Notes: generated by a model from the sequence alone, not told the origin. 64,000 bases of DNA from Pseudomonadota bacterium (GCA_021793155.1 JAJYTF010000017.1:1-64000), one strand, 5' to 3'. Positions 1 through 9,351 are shown, numbered from the stretch's first letter. Program-made: numbers and translations.

Positions 1-446
1 AGTATTTCCACGGGCGGCCCTCGGCGACCACCGACACCGACCCCAGCGATCCGACCAAGACCGTGCCGGCGCCCTACAACGCCGCCAGCTCCAACGCCAG
101 CAATGCGGCGCCGACGGCGAAAAGCCTAGTCAGCGACGTGCAGTCGCGGGTCGATGCCCTGAAGGCGGAAAACCCCGACGCCCGTACCCCGATCCCGGTT
201 GACCTGGTCACCGCCTCGGGCAGCGGCTTGGACCCCGATATCTCGCCGGCCGCAGCGATTTACCAAGTGCCTCGGATCGCCAAGGCCCGGGGGATATCGC
301 AAAAGGGCCTTCTGGCCATGGTCGACGAGTTCACCCAAGGTCACCAAATCGGTGTTCTCGGCGAACCTCGGGTCAACGTGTTGCAGATCAACCTGGCCTT
401 GGACGAACGGCAGCCTCTGCCACCCGTGGGACGCGGTGAGCCGTAA
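1..446 (+). CDS. kdpC: KdpC, C subunit of the K+-transporting P-type ATPase (5'-truncated by window edge)
   Basis: The frame is open from base 3 and ends in TAA at 444-446, so only the C-terminal part of the protein is present. It carries the KdpC signatures YFHGRPS near the visible start, then YNAASSNASN, LVTASGSGLDPDISP and a C-terminal block ending GEPRVNVLQINLALD. KdpC is the periplasm-facing single-pass subunit that stabilises KdpB in the high-affinity KdpFABC potassium pump at the inner membrane. kdpA and kdpB would be expected just left of the window. No kdpD follows; the next gene is a response regulator only. Identification is firm. Confidence 0.95.
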   Translation, partial: YFHGRPSATTDTDPSDPTKTVPAPYNAASSNASNAAPTAKSLVSDVQSRVDALKAENPDARTPIPVDLVTASGSGLDPDISPAAAIYQVPRIAKARGISQKGLLAMVDEFTQGHQIGVLGEPRVNVLQINLALDERQPLPPVGRGEP

Positions 447-501
447 CCGCATCGGAAAGCGACCCCTCGCCCGTTGGTGGCGAGGGCCAGGGAGCAGATC
501 C

Positions 502-1179
502 ATGCCTCTGATCCTTGTGATTGCCGACGATCGGCCGGTGCGGCGGTTCGTCAGCATCGTTCTCGGCGCCAACGGCTGCGACGTTCTTGAGGCCGAAAAT
601 CTGGCGCAGGGTCTTGGTGCCAGCCGGCGCCGGCAGCCCCAACTGATCGTGGCCGAGGCCGATATGGTTCGGGGCGTTCTCTCGGCGCAGGCAGGCGGAA
701 GTTGGGGCGGCTTGGTGCCGGCCATCATGGTCTCCGCCCTTGGTCGACCGGCGGTGCAGCGGACCGACCTCGCGCAGGTGCCCATAGTGCCACCGTTCGT
801 CGCCAGTGAACTGTTGGCCCAAGTGGGAAACAGTCTCGGTTTGGCGGGGTTTTCCGGCCGGGCCGATGTCCTCCAGGCGGGCAACCTTCGGGTCGACCTT
901 ACCCGTCGTCTGGTGGCAAAGGCTGGGCAAACGGTGCGTCTTTCGGAGCGGGAGTTCGAAGTGCTGCTCTGCCTTGCTGCCAATCCCGATCGCGCCATTG
1001 CCGACGCGCGGATCCTGCGGGCGATTTGGGGCGCGGAGAGGGCGATGAACCGCCGCCTGTTGCGCGGCTATATCGAAAAACTCAGGAAAAAACTTGAGAA
1101 CTGCCCCTTCATGCCGCGCGTCTTGATGACCGAAGCGGGCGTCGGCTACCGCCTGAGGCTTCGGAGCGCCGGCCCATAG
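502..1179 (+). CDS. OmpR/KdpE-family response regulator with degenerate receiver
   Basis: The protein has 225 residues, with a receiver-like domain (about 1-115) and a C-terminal winged-helix DNA-binding domain (about 130-222; LSEREFEVLLCLAANPDRAI, then EAGVGYRLRL). ATG 502 was chosen because GGAGCAG lies about 5 bases upstream; the frame is open further left but runs inside kdpC. The acidic pair is kept (ADD at residues 8-10), but the usual phospho-acceptor Asp position reads VAEADM, apparently Glu52, and the conserved receiver Lys is Pro (IVPPF). It sits 55 bp after kdpC where kdpD-kdpE normally lie, so it probably controls kdp transcription, possibly without phosphorylation. The regulatory role is inferred. 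Confidence 0.8.
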   Translation: MPLILVIADDRPVRRFVSIVLGANGCDVLEAENLAQGLGASRRRQPQLIVAEADMVRGVLSAQAGGSWGGLVPAIMVSALGRPAVQRTDLAQVPIVPPFVASELLAQVGNSLGLAGFSGRADVLQAGNLRVDLTRRLVAKAGQTVRLSEREFEVLLCLAANPDRAIADARILRAIWGAERAMNRRLLRGYIEKLRKKLENCPFMPRVLMTEAGVGYRLRLRSAGP

Positions 1180-1202
1180 CACCCGGTCGCCAGCGCAGTC
1201 AT

Positions 1203-2066
1203 TCACCGCCGCCCGCCCTCCGTCTGCCAGGCGGACAAGGCGTCGCGCAGGCCCGATTGGAATGGCCGTGGCGAGATGCCGAGCGCGGCGTGGAGCGGTG
1301 CCACCGGGAAGGTCACATCCTCGCGGAAGCGGCGCAGGATATTGGGGTCGACCGGGGGGCGAAGGCCAAGTCGGGCCATGGTCTCGGTAAGGTACAGGAA
1401 GGGCGCGAGCGGCAGATCCATCAGCAGGACCCGGGCGTTCAGGGCTTGAGCGCACAATTCCACCATGGTCCGCCACATCAGCGGCTTGGCGCCCGGCACG
1501 GCGAGTACTTCGGCCGCAGTCCAACTGCGCATCGCCGCCGCCACCACGGCGGCCGCCACGTCGTCGATATGGACCGGCTGAACAAGGTGCCGTCCCCCGC
1601 CGGGGATGGGCAGCACCGGGAAGCGCCGCACCATCCGCAGGATTCGCTGCAGATTATTTTCCTGCGCGCCACCGTAGATCATGGTCGGATGCAGCATGGC
1701 GCCGCGGCAGCCCGAACCGAGGAACAAGGATTCCGCGTCGCGCACCTCCCGGGCGGCGGCCTCGGGGGCCTTCGACCATCGCCAGGCGGAGCCGACCAGC
1801 ACCACATGGTCGATCTGCTCCGGCAGGGCGGAGAGCAGGGCGGGGGTGAACCGGGCATGGGCGCAGTTGACCACGACCCGGGCGCCGGCAAGGGCTGGGC
1901 CGATGGATTCCGGCTGGGACAAGTCTGCATGGTGCATCTCGGCCAGCGGGGGCATGGGAGGGTGGCCTGGCCGGCGGGCAATCGCCCTGACACGGCAGCC
2001 TTGGTCGATCAGCAACCCGACCACACGCCGACCCAGGTCGGAACTGGCACCGAAAACCACATGCAT
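1203..2066 (-). CDS. NAD(P)-binding extended SDR-like protein (NAD-dependent epimerase family)
   Basis: The 287-residue protein starts MHVVFGASSDLGRRV, a Rossmann nucleotide-binding motif of the GAxxxxG type at residues 5-11. Further features are VVLVGS at the end of beta-4 and HPTMIYGG, where the active-site Tyr of atypical SDRs is found, with no clear Lys four residues later. A QPVHIDDVA motif is typical of NmrA/NDUFA9-like extended SDRs. The start at 2066 has GGAGC upstream on the minus strand. It lies 111 bp downstream of the multicopper oxidase on the same strand. The substrate cannot be told from sequence; it may be a non-catalytic NAD(P) binder. Confidence 0.75.
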   Translation of the reverse strand: MHVVFGASSDLGRRVVGLLIDQGCRVRAIARRPGHPPMPPLAEMHHADLSQPESIGPALAGARVVVNCAHARFTPALLSALPEQIDHVVLVGSAWRWSKAPEAAAREVRDAESLFLGSGCRGAMLHPTMIYGGAQENNLQRILRMVRRFPVLPIPGGGRHLVQPVHIDDVAAAVVAAAMRSWTAAEVLAVPGAKPLMWRTMVELCAQALNARVLLMDLPLAPFLYLTETMARLGLRPPVDPNILRRFREDVTFPVAPLHAALGISPRPFQSGLRDALSAWQTEGGRR

Positions 2067-2177
2067 AGGCAATAGCTCCGGTTGGCTGTTTCCTACATGC
2101 CACGACTTGACCGTCATCGCTACTGTGAAAATACGTAAAATTACTGACGTCACCGGCGGTGTCGCGGCGGCGGGCGA

Positions 2178-3629
2178 TCAGGCATAGCGGAACAGCGCCA
2201 TGAAGCCGAAGTCCATGTGTAACTGCTGATGGCAATGGAAGAGCGTCGGCCCCGGATTGTCAGCGACAAAATCGCATTCCAGCTCCTGGAAGCCTCCCAG
2301 CATCACCACGTCTTTCATCACGCCGCTTGTCGACCGGCCTCCGATCCGGGTCAACTCGAAGCTGTGGCGGTGCAGGTGAATGGGATGGATGTCGTCGCTG
2401 GCGTTGCGGAATTTCAGGCGGTAGCGCCGCCCCTGGTGCAGCGTGTAGGCCGGCGTCAGCGTCGCCCTTGAAAAGGCTTGGCCGTTGAGAGTCCATTGGT
2501 TGAAGCCACCGACGGCGCCGTTATGTTTTTCGATGGTCAGTTCGATCGTTTCGCCAGGTGGGCGCGAGCCGCCGGGCTTGCCGAAGCGGGAATAGTCCCA
2601 ACGAAACGGGGCCGGTCTTTCCCATCGCGGCTTGCCGGAGGCGCCGGCGTATTCGACGACGACGCCCATTCCTTTTCGGCGGTCATCGTCGGTGCAATCA
2701 CCCATCACCCATAAGCCCGGCCGGTTCATATCGACGATGGCTGACACCCGCTCGGCGGTTCCCAACCAGAGCACAGGAACCTCGGCAGGTGCGGGGACCG
2801 GATTGCCGTCCAGCGCCACCACCCGGAAGACATGTCCCGGCAGCGTCAGGCTGCGAATTTCGGTGGCGCTGGCGTTCAGTACGTGAAACAGCACCTGCTC
2901 GCCCGCCTTCACCCGGATCGGTTCGCCATGTCCGAGCATCCTGCCGTTGATGGCGAACATGTCGTAGTCCACTTCGAACCCCTTGGTCTTTCGCTTCGCC
3001 TTATTGTCGGCCGCCTTGCTCATGTGGCGCAGGGCGGCCAAAGGCGAGCCAACCAGCACATCCTTCGCCATGTCGCCGCCATGACTGAATCTGGGGGCGA
3101 ACTCCTTCAGCACCAGGAAGACCTCGCGATCGTAAGCCCCGGGTTCGTCTCGGGGGGCGATGTAGACTGGACCGACCTGGCCGGTATAGGTGCCGCGGTT
3201 CAGGTCGCTTCCCGCCGCCACATGGGTGTGGTAGACGCGAAACCCGGCTGGCTTTGGAACGAACGCGACGCGCAGCATGCCGCGCGCCGGCACGAAAGGC
3301 GAGCCTTCCTCGGCCGTGCCGTCTACCTCGCTGGGGATCATCTGCCCGTGCCAATGGACCAGTTCGGGCAGGTCGGTGTCGTTATGGATGTCGACGACGA
3401 CCGGCTGTCCTTCGCGAAACCGCAGCAGTGGTCCCGGGAACTGCCCGTCATACAGGGTCGTCGAGACAATGTGGTCGGGCGACAGTTCCACCTGCCCGGT
3501 CCCGATGTGCAGGCTGTAGTCCGCCTTGGTGGCGGGAGCTTCTTCGACTGCCCGGACCGGCGGGGGAAAGGCGCAAGCCAGCGGGATGATGCCGGCGTAT
3601 TTCAGCAAAGAGCGGCGATCGAGGTTCAT
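2178..3629 (-). CDS. Multicopper oxidase, Tat-exported
   Basis: The 483-residue protein begins MNLDRRSLLKYAG, a twin-arginine signal followed by a hydrophobic stretch and a likely cleavage near PVRAVEEA. All four copper-ligand blocks are present: HWHG (about 120), HTH (about 163), HPIHLHRH (about 425) and HCHQQLHMDFG near the C terminus, giving the T1 Cys-His pair and the trinuclear centre. The enzyme should oxidise a small reductant (cuprous ion, Mn or a phenol) and reduce O2 to water in the periplasm. It is of the three-domain laccase/CopA/CueO size. The Met-rich insert typical of CueO is not obvious. Substrate unknown. Confidence 0.9.
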   Translation of the reverse strand: MNLDRRSLLKYAGIIPLACAFPPPVRAVEEAPATKADYSLHIGTGQVELSPDHIVSTTLYDGQFPGPLLRFREGQPVVVDIHNDTDLPELVHWHGQMIPSEVDGTAEEGSPFVPARGMLRVAFVPKPAGFRVYHTHVAAGSDLNRGTYTGQVGPVYIAPRDEPGAYDREVFLVLKEFAPRFSHGGDMAKDVLVGSPLAALRHMSKAADNKAKRKTKGFEVDYDMFAINGRMLGHGEPIRVKAGEQVLFHVLNASATEIRSLTLPGHVFRVVALDGNPVPAPAEVPVLWLGTAERVSAIVDMNRPGLWVMGDCTDDDRRKGMGVVVEYAGASGKPRWERPAPFRWDYSRFGKPGGSRPPGETIELTIEKHNGAVGGFNQWTLNGQAFSRATLTPAYTLHQGRRYRLKFRNASDDIHPIHLHRHSFELTRIGGRSTSGVMKDVVMLGGFQELECDFVADNPGPTLFHCHQQLHMDFGFMALFRYA

Positions 3630-3845
3630 GGCTTTGGCCTCCGGCGGCAGTGGCGAGCCGTGCCCGGGCAGGTCCGCCGACGCGCCGGGTTGCTCTTTGA
3701 TAACGATGCCGGCCGCCCGCCGTTCTTCAGGGCGTCGACTTCTCTCCAAACGACTCGTTCGCGGCACGGTTGGAAGCAAGGCGACCTTCCGGACCCTGGG
3801 GGCCCGTGAATAGGCCTGTTGACCAATATCTATCCGATATCGCCC

Positions 3846-3878
3846 TATCTGTTGACTGTTACAGTTTTATGACAGATA
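3846..3878. promoter_or_regulatory. Nested palindromes between multicopper oxidase and HisE-like gene
   Basis: The 401-bp gap 3630-4030 separates the divergent oxidase and HisE-like genes and contains no convincing ORF. It holds an outer inverted repeat TATCTGT (3846-3852) / ACAGATA (3872-3878) around an inner 11-bp palindrome ACTGTTACAGT (3855-3865), in a locally AT-rich stretch. The nested dyad is what a dimeric repressor or activator site looks like; the cognate regulator is unknown. Confidence 0.4.
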
Positions 3879-4030
3879 TTGAGGCCGCGTGTGATCTGCT
3901 CACGCGCCCGAATGCAGGTGGACCGCGATGGAACGGCCGTGCATGGGCTTTGGTTGGCCCCTGGGGCGGTGATGCGCGAGCCGGCATCCACTCACCTCGG
4001 AAAGCCTCCATTGCCTGGAGGAGGTGGACT

Positions 4031-4477
4031 ATGAAACCGGCCAATGAAACCTCTGCCTCTCCCGACATTTCTGGGGGCGAGGGGGCAGCCATCCCGCACG
4101 ATATGTTGCCCGGAGCCGGCGAAATCGACCAGCTGTTTGTTGCGCTTGGGCGGACCGACCTGCCTCCTGCTACCCGCAAATTGCTGGTCGGAAAGGTGCC
4201 CAAGAAGGCGAAAAAGCTGATCGAGGAGGCCGCGGAAGTGGCCATCGATGCGCTTGCAGGGCGACGCAAGGGAGTCATCAACGAGAGCGTCGACGTTCTA
4301 TACCATCTGGTGGTCCTGTGGCGCGCCTGTGGCATCAAGCCGCAGCAGATCTGGGAGGAAATGAGCCGCCGCGCCCGTGATCAGGGAGTCGCGGGGAAGT
4401 TGCCGAAGTCGCCGAAAAGAACGGCGACGGGCATAGGCAAGGAAGCGACCACGCCCTCGGGCACTGACGCAGAATGA
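4031..4477 (+). CDS. HisE-like phosphoribosyl-ATP pyrophosphatase (MazG superfamily)
   Basis: The 148-residue protein has a PRA-PH domain at about 35-125: KKAKKLIEEAAEVAIDAL supplies the metal-binding Glu residues, followed by NESVDVLYHLVVLW. ATG 4031 has the strong ribosome-binding site GGAGGTGG just upstream; the open frame continues left without a better start. HisE hydrolyses phosphoribosyl-ATP to phosphoribosyl-AMP in histidine synthesis, but no other his gene is nearby and both ends (a 30-residue leader, a 25-residue Lys/Thr-rich tail) exceed a minimal HisE. It could be a housekeeping HisE or a second copy acting on another nucleotide. Confidence 0.7.
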   Translation: MKPANETSASPDISGGEGAAIPHDMLPGAGEIDQLFVALGRTDLPPATRKLLVGKVPKKAKKLIEEAAEVAIDALAGRRKGVINESVDVLYHLVVLWRACGIKPQQIWEEMSRRARDQGVAGKLPKSPKRTATGIGKEATTPSGTDAE

Positions 4478-4500
4478 AGATTCAGTTTGCGTCAGTGCCC
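4459..4500 (+). terminator. 13-bp perfect hairpin overlapping the end of the HisE-like gene
   Basis: GGGCACTGACGCA (4459-4471) pairs perfectly with TGCGTCAGTGCCC (4488-4500) across a 16-base loop. The left arm encodes the last residues of the protein. No T tract follows, so if it stops transcription it is not a classical intrinsic terminator; it may be an mRNA 3' end stabiliser. Confidence 0.45.
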
Positions 4501-4509
4501 GTAGACCTG

Positions 4510-4541
4510 GTGCAGTGAACCTTTTAAAGGAATCACTGCAC
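4510..4541 (+). promoter_or_regulatory. 9-bp inverted repeat upstream of the Na/Pi cotransporter
   Basis: GTGCAGTGA (4510-4518) and TCACTGCAC (4533-4541) form a perfect inverted repeat with a CCTTTTAAAGG core that can extend the stem. It begins 9 bases after the previous hairpin and lies about 55 bases before the cotransporter start, so it is either an operator or a 5'-leader structure. Confidence 0.4.
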
Positions 4542-4595
4542 TAATGTGGTCGCCGGCGCTGCGCCATCAAGCATTTCGTCCAGGGAGATTCTGCG

Positions 4596-6245
4596 GTGAA
4601 TGAAACGATCGTGGTGGTCAACATCCTGGGCGCCGCAGCCTTGCTTCTGTGGGGGCTGCGCATGGTCAGCACCGGCGTTACCCGCACCTTCGGAGCCGAT
4701 CTGCGGCGCTGGATCAATCTCGGAACGGGAAACCGGGTCGCGGCGCTGCTGACTGGAACGGCGGTCACCGTCGCCCTGCAAAGCAGCACGGCGACCTGCC
4801 TGATGTCGGCCTCGTTCGCCGGCCGCGGCCTGATGAGAACCGCAGCCGCCCAGTCGATCATGCTGGGTGCCAACATCGGCACCAGCCTGGTGGTCAAGCT
4901 GTTGACCTTCAATGTCGGGCCATTATCGGCGTTGCTCGTGTTGCTGGGCATGGGGCTGTTCCGCTCGGGCGAAGGAAAGCGGCGCCATCTGGCGCGAATT
5001 TTCATTGGCCTGGGGCTCATGCTGCTGTCGTTGCACCTGCTCGACACCGCGTCCGAGCCGCTAAGGGACTCGCCGCAACTGCGTCAGGTGCTGCACGACC
5101 TCGACGGCGCCTGGCTGGTCGGCGTGGCCCTGGCGGCGGTGATCGCCATGGCCGCCCATTCCAGCATCGCTTCGATCCTGCTGATCCTGCCTCTGGCGGC
5201 CAAGGGCGATTTCAGCCTGCCTTTCGGGCTGGCCCTGATCCTTGGCGCCAACCTCGGCAGCGCCGTGCCCCCGATCCTTGAGACCGCTGACGACAAGCCT
5301 GCAGTGCGGCGCGTTCCCCTGGGCAATGGGCTGGTCCGCCTGGCCGGATGCGCCCTGGTGTTCCCTTTCCTCGACCGCGTGGCGGTCGTTTTGCCGCAGA
5401 TCGAGACGGCGCGCGCCGCCCAACTGGTGGATTTCCACATCGGGTTCAATCTGGTGCTTGCGGCGCTTTTCCTTCCGCTGGTTGGACCGATGGGAAAGCT
5501 GGTCGAACGGCTGCGCCCCGACGACCCCAAGGCGGAGGATGCGCGCCAGCCGCGATATTTGGATGAATCGGCTCTCGGCTCGCCCAGCGTGGCGATCGGC
5601 GCGGCGACGCGCGAGACGCTTCGAATCGCCGATTTCGTCGAGGCCATGCTGCGGCAAACCCTGGAGGTGCTGCGGACCGACGACGCCCGCCTGGTCGCCG
5701 AGATCGCCAGAACCGACCATATCGTTGACGCCCTGCACCAGGCGGTGAAGCTTTACCTTTCGAAGCTGGCCAACGATGACCAGGACGACGAAGGCCGCCG
5801 GCGGGCCAATGAGATCATGACCTTTGCCATCAACCTCGAGCATATCGGCGACATCATCGATCACAACCTGAAGGAAGGTGCGGAAAAGAAGATCAAGCAC
5901 CGCCTGTCGTTTTCGCCCGAGGGATTCGCCGATCTGTCGGCAATGTTCCAGCAGACCCTGGAGAACCTGAAAATGGCCATGGCGGTTTTCGTATCGGGGG
6001 ACGTCAAGCTGGCGCGCCAACTGGTGGCGGAGAAAACCGAGATGCGCAACTTGGAGCGTAACGCCACGGAAGCGCATCTCGCCCGCTTGCGCGACGGCCG
6101 CCGCGAAAGCATTGAGAGCAGCACCCTGCATCTCGACATCCTGCGCGACCTCAAGCGGATCAACGCCCACATCACCTCGGTCGCCTATCCGATCCTTGAG
6201 CAGCGCGGCGAGCTCGAAGAAAGCCGACTGCGGACGGTCAAATAA
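4596..6245 (+). CDS. Na+/phosphate cotransporter with C-terminal PhoU-like domain
   Basis: The 549-residue protein has two inverted NptA/NaPi-II repeats in the membrane part (about 1-310), with the signature ALQSSTATCLMSA in the first and AAHSSIASILLILP in the second. A cytoplasmic PhoU-like helical bundle follows (about 340-540). The start is GTG at 4596 with AGGGAGA about 8 bases upstream. This family couples Na+ influx to phosphate uptake or efflux across the inner membrane. The gene is alone, facing rnhA at its 3' end. Family assignment is strong; direction of transport is not visible. Confidence 0.9.
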   Translation: MNETIVVVNILGAAALLLWGLRMVSTGVTRTFGADLRRWINLGTGNRVAALLTGTAVTVALQSSTATCLMSASFAGRGLMRTAAAQSIMLGANIGTSLVVKLLTFNVGPLSALLVLLGMGLFRSGEGKRRHLARIFIGLGLMLLSLHLLDTASEPLRDSPQLRQVLHDLDGAWLVGVALAAVIAMAAHSSIASILLILPLAAKGDFSLPFGLALILGANLGSAVPPILETADDKPAVRRVPLGNGLVRLAGCALVFPFLDRVAVVLPQIETARAAQLVDFHIGFNLVLAALFLPLVGPMGKLVERLRPDDPKAEDARQPRYLDESALGSPSVAIGAATRETLRIADFVEAMLRQTLEVLRTDDARLVAEIARTDHIVDALHQAVKLYLSKLANDDQDDEGRRRANEIMTFAINLEHIGDIIDHNLKEGAEKKIKHRLSFSPEGFADLSAMFQQTLENLKMAMAVFVSGDVKLARQLVAEKTEMRNLERNATEAHLARLRDGRRESIESSTLHLDILRDLKRINAHITSVAYPILEQRGELEESRLRTVK

Positions 6246-6281
6246 GAATGTCGCGGTGAAGACGGCCTGGCCCGGGATATT

Positions 6282-6737
6282 CTATGCTTGCTGTGACACG
6301 CCGTTGGCGGCGTCTTTCAGACCCTGCCGGGCCAGCGCGTCGGCACGTTCGTTTTCCGGGTGGCCGGCATGACCGCGCACCCAATGCCAGGACACCTGGT
6401 GGCGGGAGGCCACCTCATCCAGGGCTCGCCACAGATCCTCATTCTTCACCGGCTTGTTGTCGGCGGTTTTCCAGCCGCGCGCCTTCCACCCGCGCAGCCA
6501 CTCGCTGATGCCCTTCTGCACATATTGGCTGTCGGTGTAGACCTCAACCCGGCAGGGCCGCTTGAGGGCGGACAGGCCGCGAATGACCGCCGTCATTTCC
6601 ATGCGGTTGTTGGTGGTCCCCGGCTCGCCGCCCGAGAGTTCCTTTTCCGTACCGTTCCAGCGCAGGATGGCGCCCCAGCCACCCGGTCCGGGATTGCCCG
6701 AGCAGGCGCCGTCGGTGAACAGCGTGACCACGCCCAC
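6282..6737 (-). CDS. rnhA: Ribonuclease HI
   Basis: The 151-residue protein has the complete type-1 RNase H fold motifs: [15 protein letters not shown] (catalytic Asp), NNRMEMTAV (catalytic Glu), VYTDSQYV (Asp) and NERADALA (Asp). It removes RNA from RNA-DNA hybrids such as R-loops and primers. The GTG start at 6737 abuts the stop codon of thrB with no gap, so translation is likely coupled. ispH-thrB-rnhA is a recurrent alphaproteobacterial order. Confidence 0.96.
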   Translation of the reverse strand: MGVVTLFTDGACSGNPGPGGWGAILRWNGTEKELSGGEPGTTNNRMEMTAVIRGLSALKRPCRVEVYTDSQYVQKGISEWLRGWKARGWKTADNKPVKNEDLWRALDEVASRHQVSWHWVRGHAGHPENERADALARQGLKDAANGVSQQA

Positions 6738-7727
6738 CTAGCAGTCTCCGGCCGATACGGGCCCGATCTCCAGGCCATAGGCCCCGGGCCCGCCGATCTC
6801 GGCATGGAAGCGCAGCTTGCGCTCGTATTCCATTGGGTCCTTGCGTTTGACGAAGGCACCGGGTGGCGTGTTCAGCCAGTCGTAAAGGCGGGTCAGCAGG
6901 AAGCGCATGGCGGCGCCGCGGGCCAGGGTCGGCAAGGATCGGAACTCGTCGGCGGTCAGCGGGCGGACCTGCTGGTAGTTGCATAGCATCAGCCGCGCCT
7001 TGGTGACGTTGAAGGCGCCGTCCGGCTCGAAACACCAGGCGTTCAGGCAGATGGCGATGTCATAGGCGAGAAAATCGGTGCAGGCGAAATAGAAATCGAT
7101 CAGCCCGGACACGCGGTCGCCCATGAAGAAGACGTTGTCGGGAAACAGATCGGCGTGGATGATGCCGGTGGGCAGGTCGGCGGGCCAATGGGCCTCCAGC
7201 CAGTCCAGTTCGCCGCGCAACTGCTCGGCCAGCCCAGGTTTCACTTCATCGGCCCGCCGGGCTTCCAGTTCGAACAGCGGCCGCCAATTGCCGAGACCCA
7301 GGGAGTTGGGGCGCGAATGGGGAAAGCTCTGCCCCTTGAGGTGCAATTCGGCCATCGCCCGTCCCAAGGCGGCGCAGTGCCGGGCGGTGACCCGGCGCGG
7401 CCACAGGCCCTGCAGGAAGGTGATGATGGCGGCCGGCCGGCCGCAAAGTTCCCGGAGCGTTTTGCCGTCCCGGCCATGCAGGGGCGTCGGACAGGCCAGG
7501 CCCTGACTTGCCAGATGCTCCATCAGGCCGATGAAGAACGGGAGGTCGTCCGGGTCCACCCGCTTCTCGTAAAGGGTCAGGATGAAGCTGCCGTTCGACG
7601 TCTGCAGCAGGTAGTTGGAATTCTCGACACCTTCGGCGATGCCTTTGCAGCCGATCACCGTGCCGATGTCGTATTCGGCGACGAATGCCTCCAGCTCTTC
7701 ATCAGACACTTCGGTATAGACGGCCAT
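6738..7727 (-). CDS. thrB: Homoserine kinase, APH-fold type
   Basis: The 329-residue protein matches the ThrB2 homoserine kinases of the aminoglycoside phosphotransferase superfamily. Features are [13 protein letters not shown] near the N terminus, the catalytic loop [14 protein letters not shown] (about 195) and the metal-binding block [19 protein letters not shown]. It phosphorylates homoserine with ATP in threonine synthesis. The ATG lies one base beyond the ispH stop, and its own stop abuts rnhA, consistent with a single operon. Confidence 0.95.
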   Translation of the reverse strand: MAVYTEVSDEELEAFVAEYDIGTVIGCKGIAEGVENSNYLLQTSNGSFILTLYEKRVDPDDLPFFIGLMEHLASQGLACPTPLHGRDGKTLRELCGRPAAIITFLQGLWPRRVTARHCAALGRAMAELHLKGQSFPHSRPNSLGLGNWRPLFELEARRADEVKPGLAEQLRGELDWLEAHWPADLPTGIIHADLFPDNVFFMGDRVSGLIDFYFACTDFLAYDIAICLNAWCFEPDGAFNVTKARLMLCNYQQVRPLTADEFRSLPTLARGAAMRFLLTRLYDWLNTPPGAFVKRKDPMEYERKLRFHAEIGGPGAYGLEIGPVSAGDC

Positions 7728-7728
7728 G

Positions 7729-8673
7729 CTATTCGCCTAGTCCTTGGGGAATCTTGAAGGTGACCTCCTCGCGGGTCACCGTCACTTCTTCGATGGTCAC
7801 GTCGAAGCGCTCGCGGCAGGCGGCGATCGCCTCGTCGACCAGCGCCTCGGGCGCCGAGGCGCCGGCCGAGATGCCGAGCCGGGTGACGGACCCGAGGGCA
7901 GCCCAATCGATTTCGGCGGCGCGCTGGATGAGGAAGCTGGCCCGGCAGCCGGCACGGGCGGCGACTTCGACCAGCCGCATGGAGTTGGAGGAGTTCGGCG
8001 CCCCCAGGACGATCAGCGCGTCGCAACGGCCGGCGATGGCCTTGATCGCCTGCTGGCGGTTGGTGGTGGCATAGCAGATATCGTCTTTTTGCGGGCCTTC
8101 GATGCCGGGGAAGCGCCGACGCAGCACCGCGACGATTTCCGCCGCATCGTCGACGGAAAGGGTGGTCTGGGTGACATAGGCAAGGCATTCGGGCGAAGCC
8201 GGCGCTACCGTTTCGGCCTGTTCGACCGACTCCACCAGCAGCATCCGGCCTTCCGGCACTTGGCCGACGGTCCCCACGACTTCGGGGTGGCTGCGATGGC
8301 CGATCATCAGGATTTGCCGGCCGTCGTCGACGCGGCGCGACGCCTCGCGATGTACCTTGGTGACCAAGGGGCAGGTGGCGTCTACCGTCAGCATGCGGCG
8401 CGCCTTCGCCGTGGCCACCACCCAGCGTGGGACACCGTGGGCCGAAAACACCACCGGCCGGTCGTCGGGCATCTCGTCCAATTCCTCGACGAAGATTGCC
8501 CCTTTGGCCTCCAGCGAGGATACGACGTACCGGTTGTGCACAATCTCATGGCGCACATAGACCGGGGTGCCGAATTTCCGCAGGGCCTCCTCGACCATCA
8601 GGATGGCGCGTTCGACACCGGCGCAGAAACCGCGTGGGCTGGCAAGCAGAATGGTGAGAGGTTGTCTGGTCAT
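7729..8673 (-). CDS. ispH: 4-hydroxy-3-methylbut-2-enyl diphosphate reductase
   Basis: The 314-residue protein has the [4Fe-4S] cysteines in [26 protein letters not shown] and [18 protein letters not shown] contexts, plus the substrate-binding [10 protein letters not shown] and ISAGASAPE motifs of IspH (LytB). It performs the last MEP-pathway step, giving IPP and DMAPP. ATG 8673 was chosen because [17 protein letters not shown] matches normal IspH N termini. First gene of the ispH-thrB-rnhA operon. A second MEP-pathway gene, ispE, lies at 35.3 kb. Confidence 0.97.
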   Translation of the reverse strand: MTRQPLTILLASPRGFCAGVERAILMVEEALRKFGTPVYVRHEIVHNRYVVSSLEAKGAIFVEELDEMPDDRPVVFSAHGVPRWVVATAKARRMLTVDATCPLVTKVHREASRRVDDGRQILMIGHRSHPEVVGTVGQVPEGRMLLVESVEQAETVAPASPECLAYVTQTTLSVDDAAEIVAVLRRRFPGIEGPQKDDICYATTNRQQAIKAIAGRCDALIVLGAPNSSNSMRLVEVAARAGCRASFLIQRAAEIDWAALGSVTRLGISAGASAPEALVDEAIAACRERFDVTIEEVTVTREEVTFKIPQGLGE

Positions 8674-8793
8674 GGCCCCGCTCGAGGAGGGCGGAAGCGT
8701 CCGCCAGGATGCAAGGGCAGCTTGTGCGCTGCCCGGCTGTTCTCTAAAGTCGCCAGCAATAGCAGACTTGAGCCTGAGGAAAAAGGTGCACTC

Positions 8794-9351
8794 ATGAGCA
8801 AGCCGGTGGTTGCCCGGAAAAGTTCGTTTATCGCCATTCTGGCCGCGGTCCTGGCGCTCTCCGGGTGCAGCATTTTCGAGCGGGACGACGATCAACCCCC
8901 TTGCCCGAGAGTCTCGATCCTCGCCGATACCGCCAAGCTGGTGCGGTTCCAGCCTGGCGAAGGGCGCGACGTCACCGATGTCGAAACGCAGGCCGAACTG
9001 ACCGGCTATCACGGCAGCTGCCATTACGACAAATCCAAGAAGGTGATGAACGTCTCGCTCGAGGTCGGCATCGATGTCGAGCGAGGCCCGGCGGCTCAGG
9101 GGCGCACGGCGAACCTGTCCTATTTCGTGGCGATTCCCGCCTTCTACCCCGATCCCAAGGCTCACGCGGTCATGCCAGTGGCGGTCTCCTTCCCCGTCAA
9201 CGCACAGGGTGTGCGTTACACCGACACCGACCTGCAGATCTTCATGCCTATTCCCGTGGTCAAGGACATGCCCAAATACGAAATCTTCCTGGGACTGCAG
9301 TTGACCCCGGAGGAACTGGAATACAATCGTAAGCACCACGGCGGCATCTGA
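8794..9351 (+). CDS. Putative lipoprotein of unknown function
   Basis: The 185-residue product starts with a signal sequence and lipobox AVLALSGCS (Cys about residue 25), so it should be lipid-anchored. The mature part has no motif I recognise; it is rich in beta-type segments ([30 protein letters not shown]). ATG 8794 follows GGAAAAAGG. It is divergent from ispH with a 120-bp gap, and 144 bp before the long hairpin upstream of gcvT. Confidence 0.75.
   Translation: MSKPVVARKSSFIAILAAVLALSGCSIFERDDDQPPCPRVSILADTAKLVRFQPGEGRDVTDVETQAELTGYHGSCHYDKSKKVMNVSLEVGIDVERGPAAQGRTANLSYFVAIPAFYPDPKAHAVMPVAVSFPVNAQGVRYTDTDLQIFMPIPVVKDMPKYEIFLGLQLTPEELEYNRKHHGGI

Noticed and set aside
199-501. N-terminal extension of the response regulator
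   Set aside because: It overlaps kdpC out of frame and has no receiver-like sequence; ATG 502 has a good ribosome-binding site.
7744-8793. Long upstream extension of the lipoprotein frame at 8794
   Set aside because: It runs antisense through ispH; the signal peptide and ribosome-binding site place the real start at 8794.
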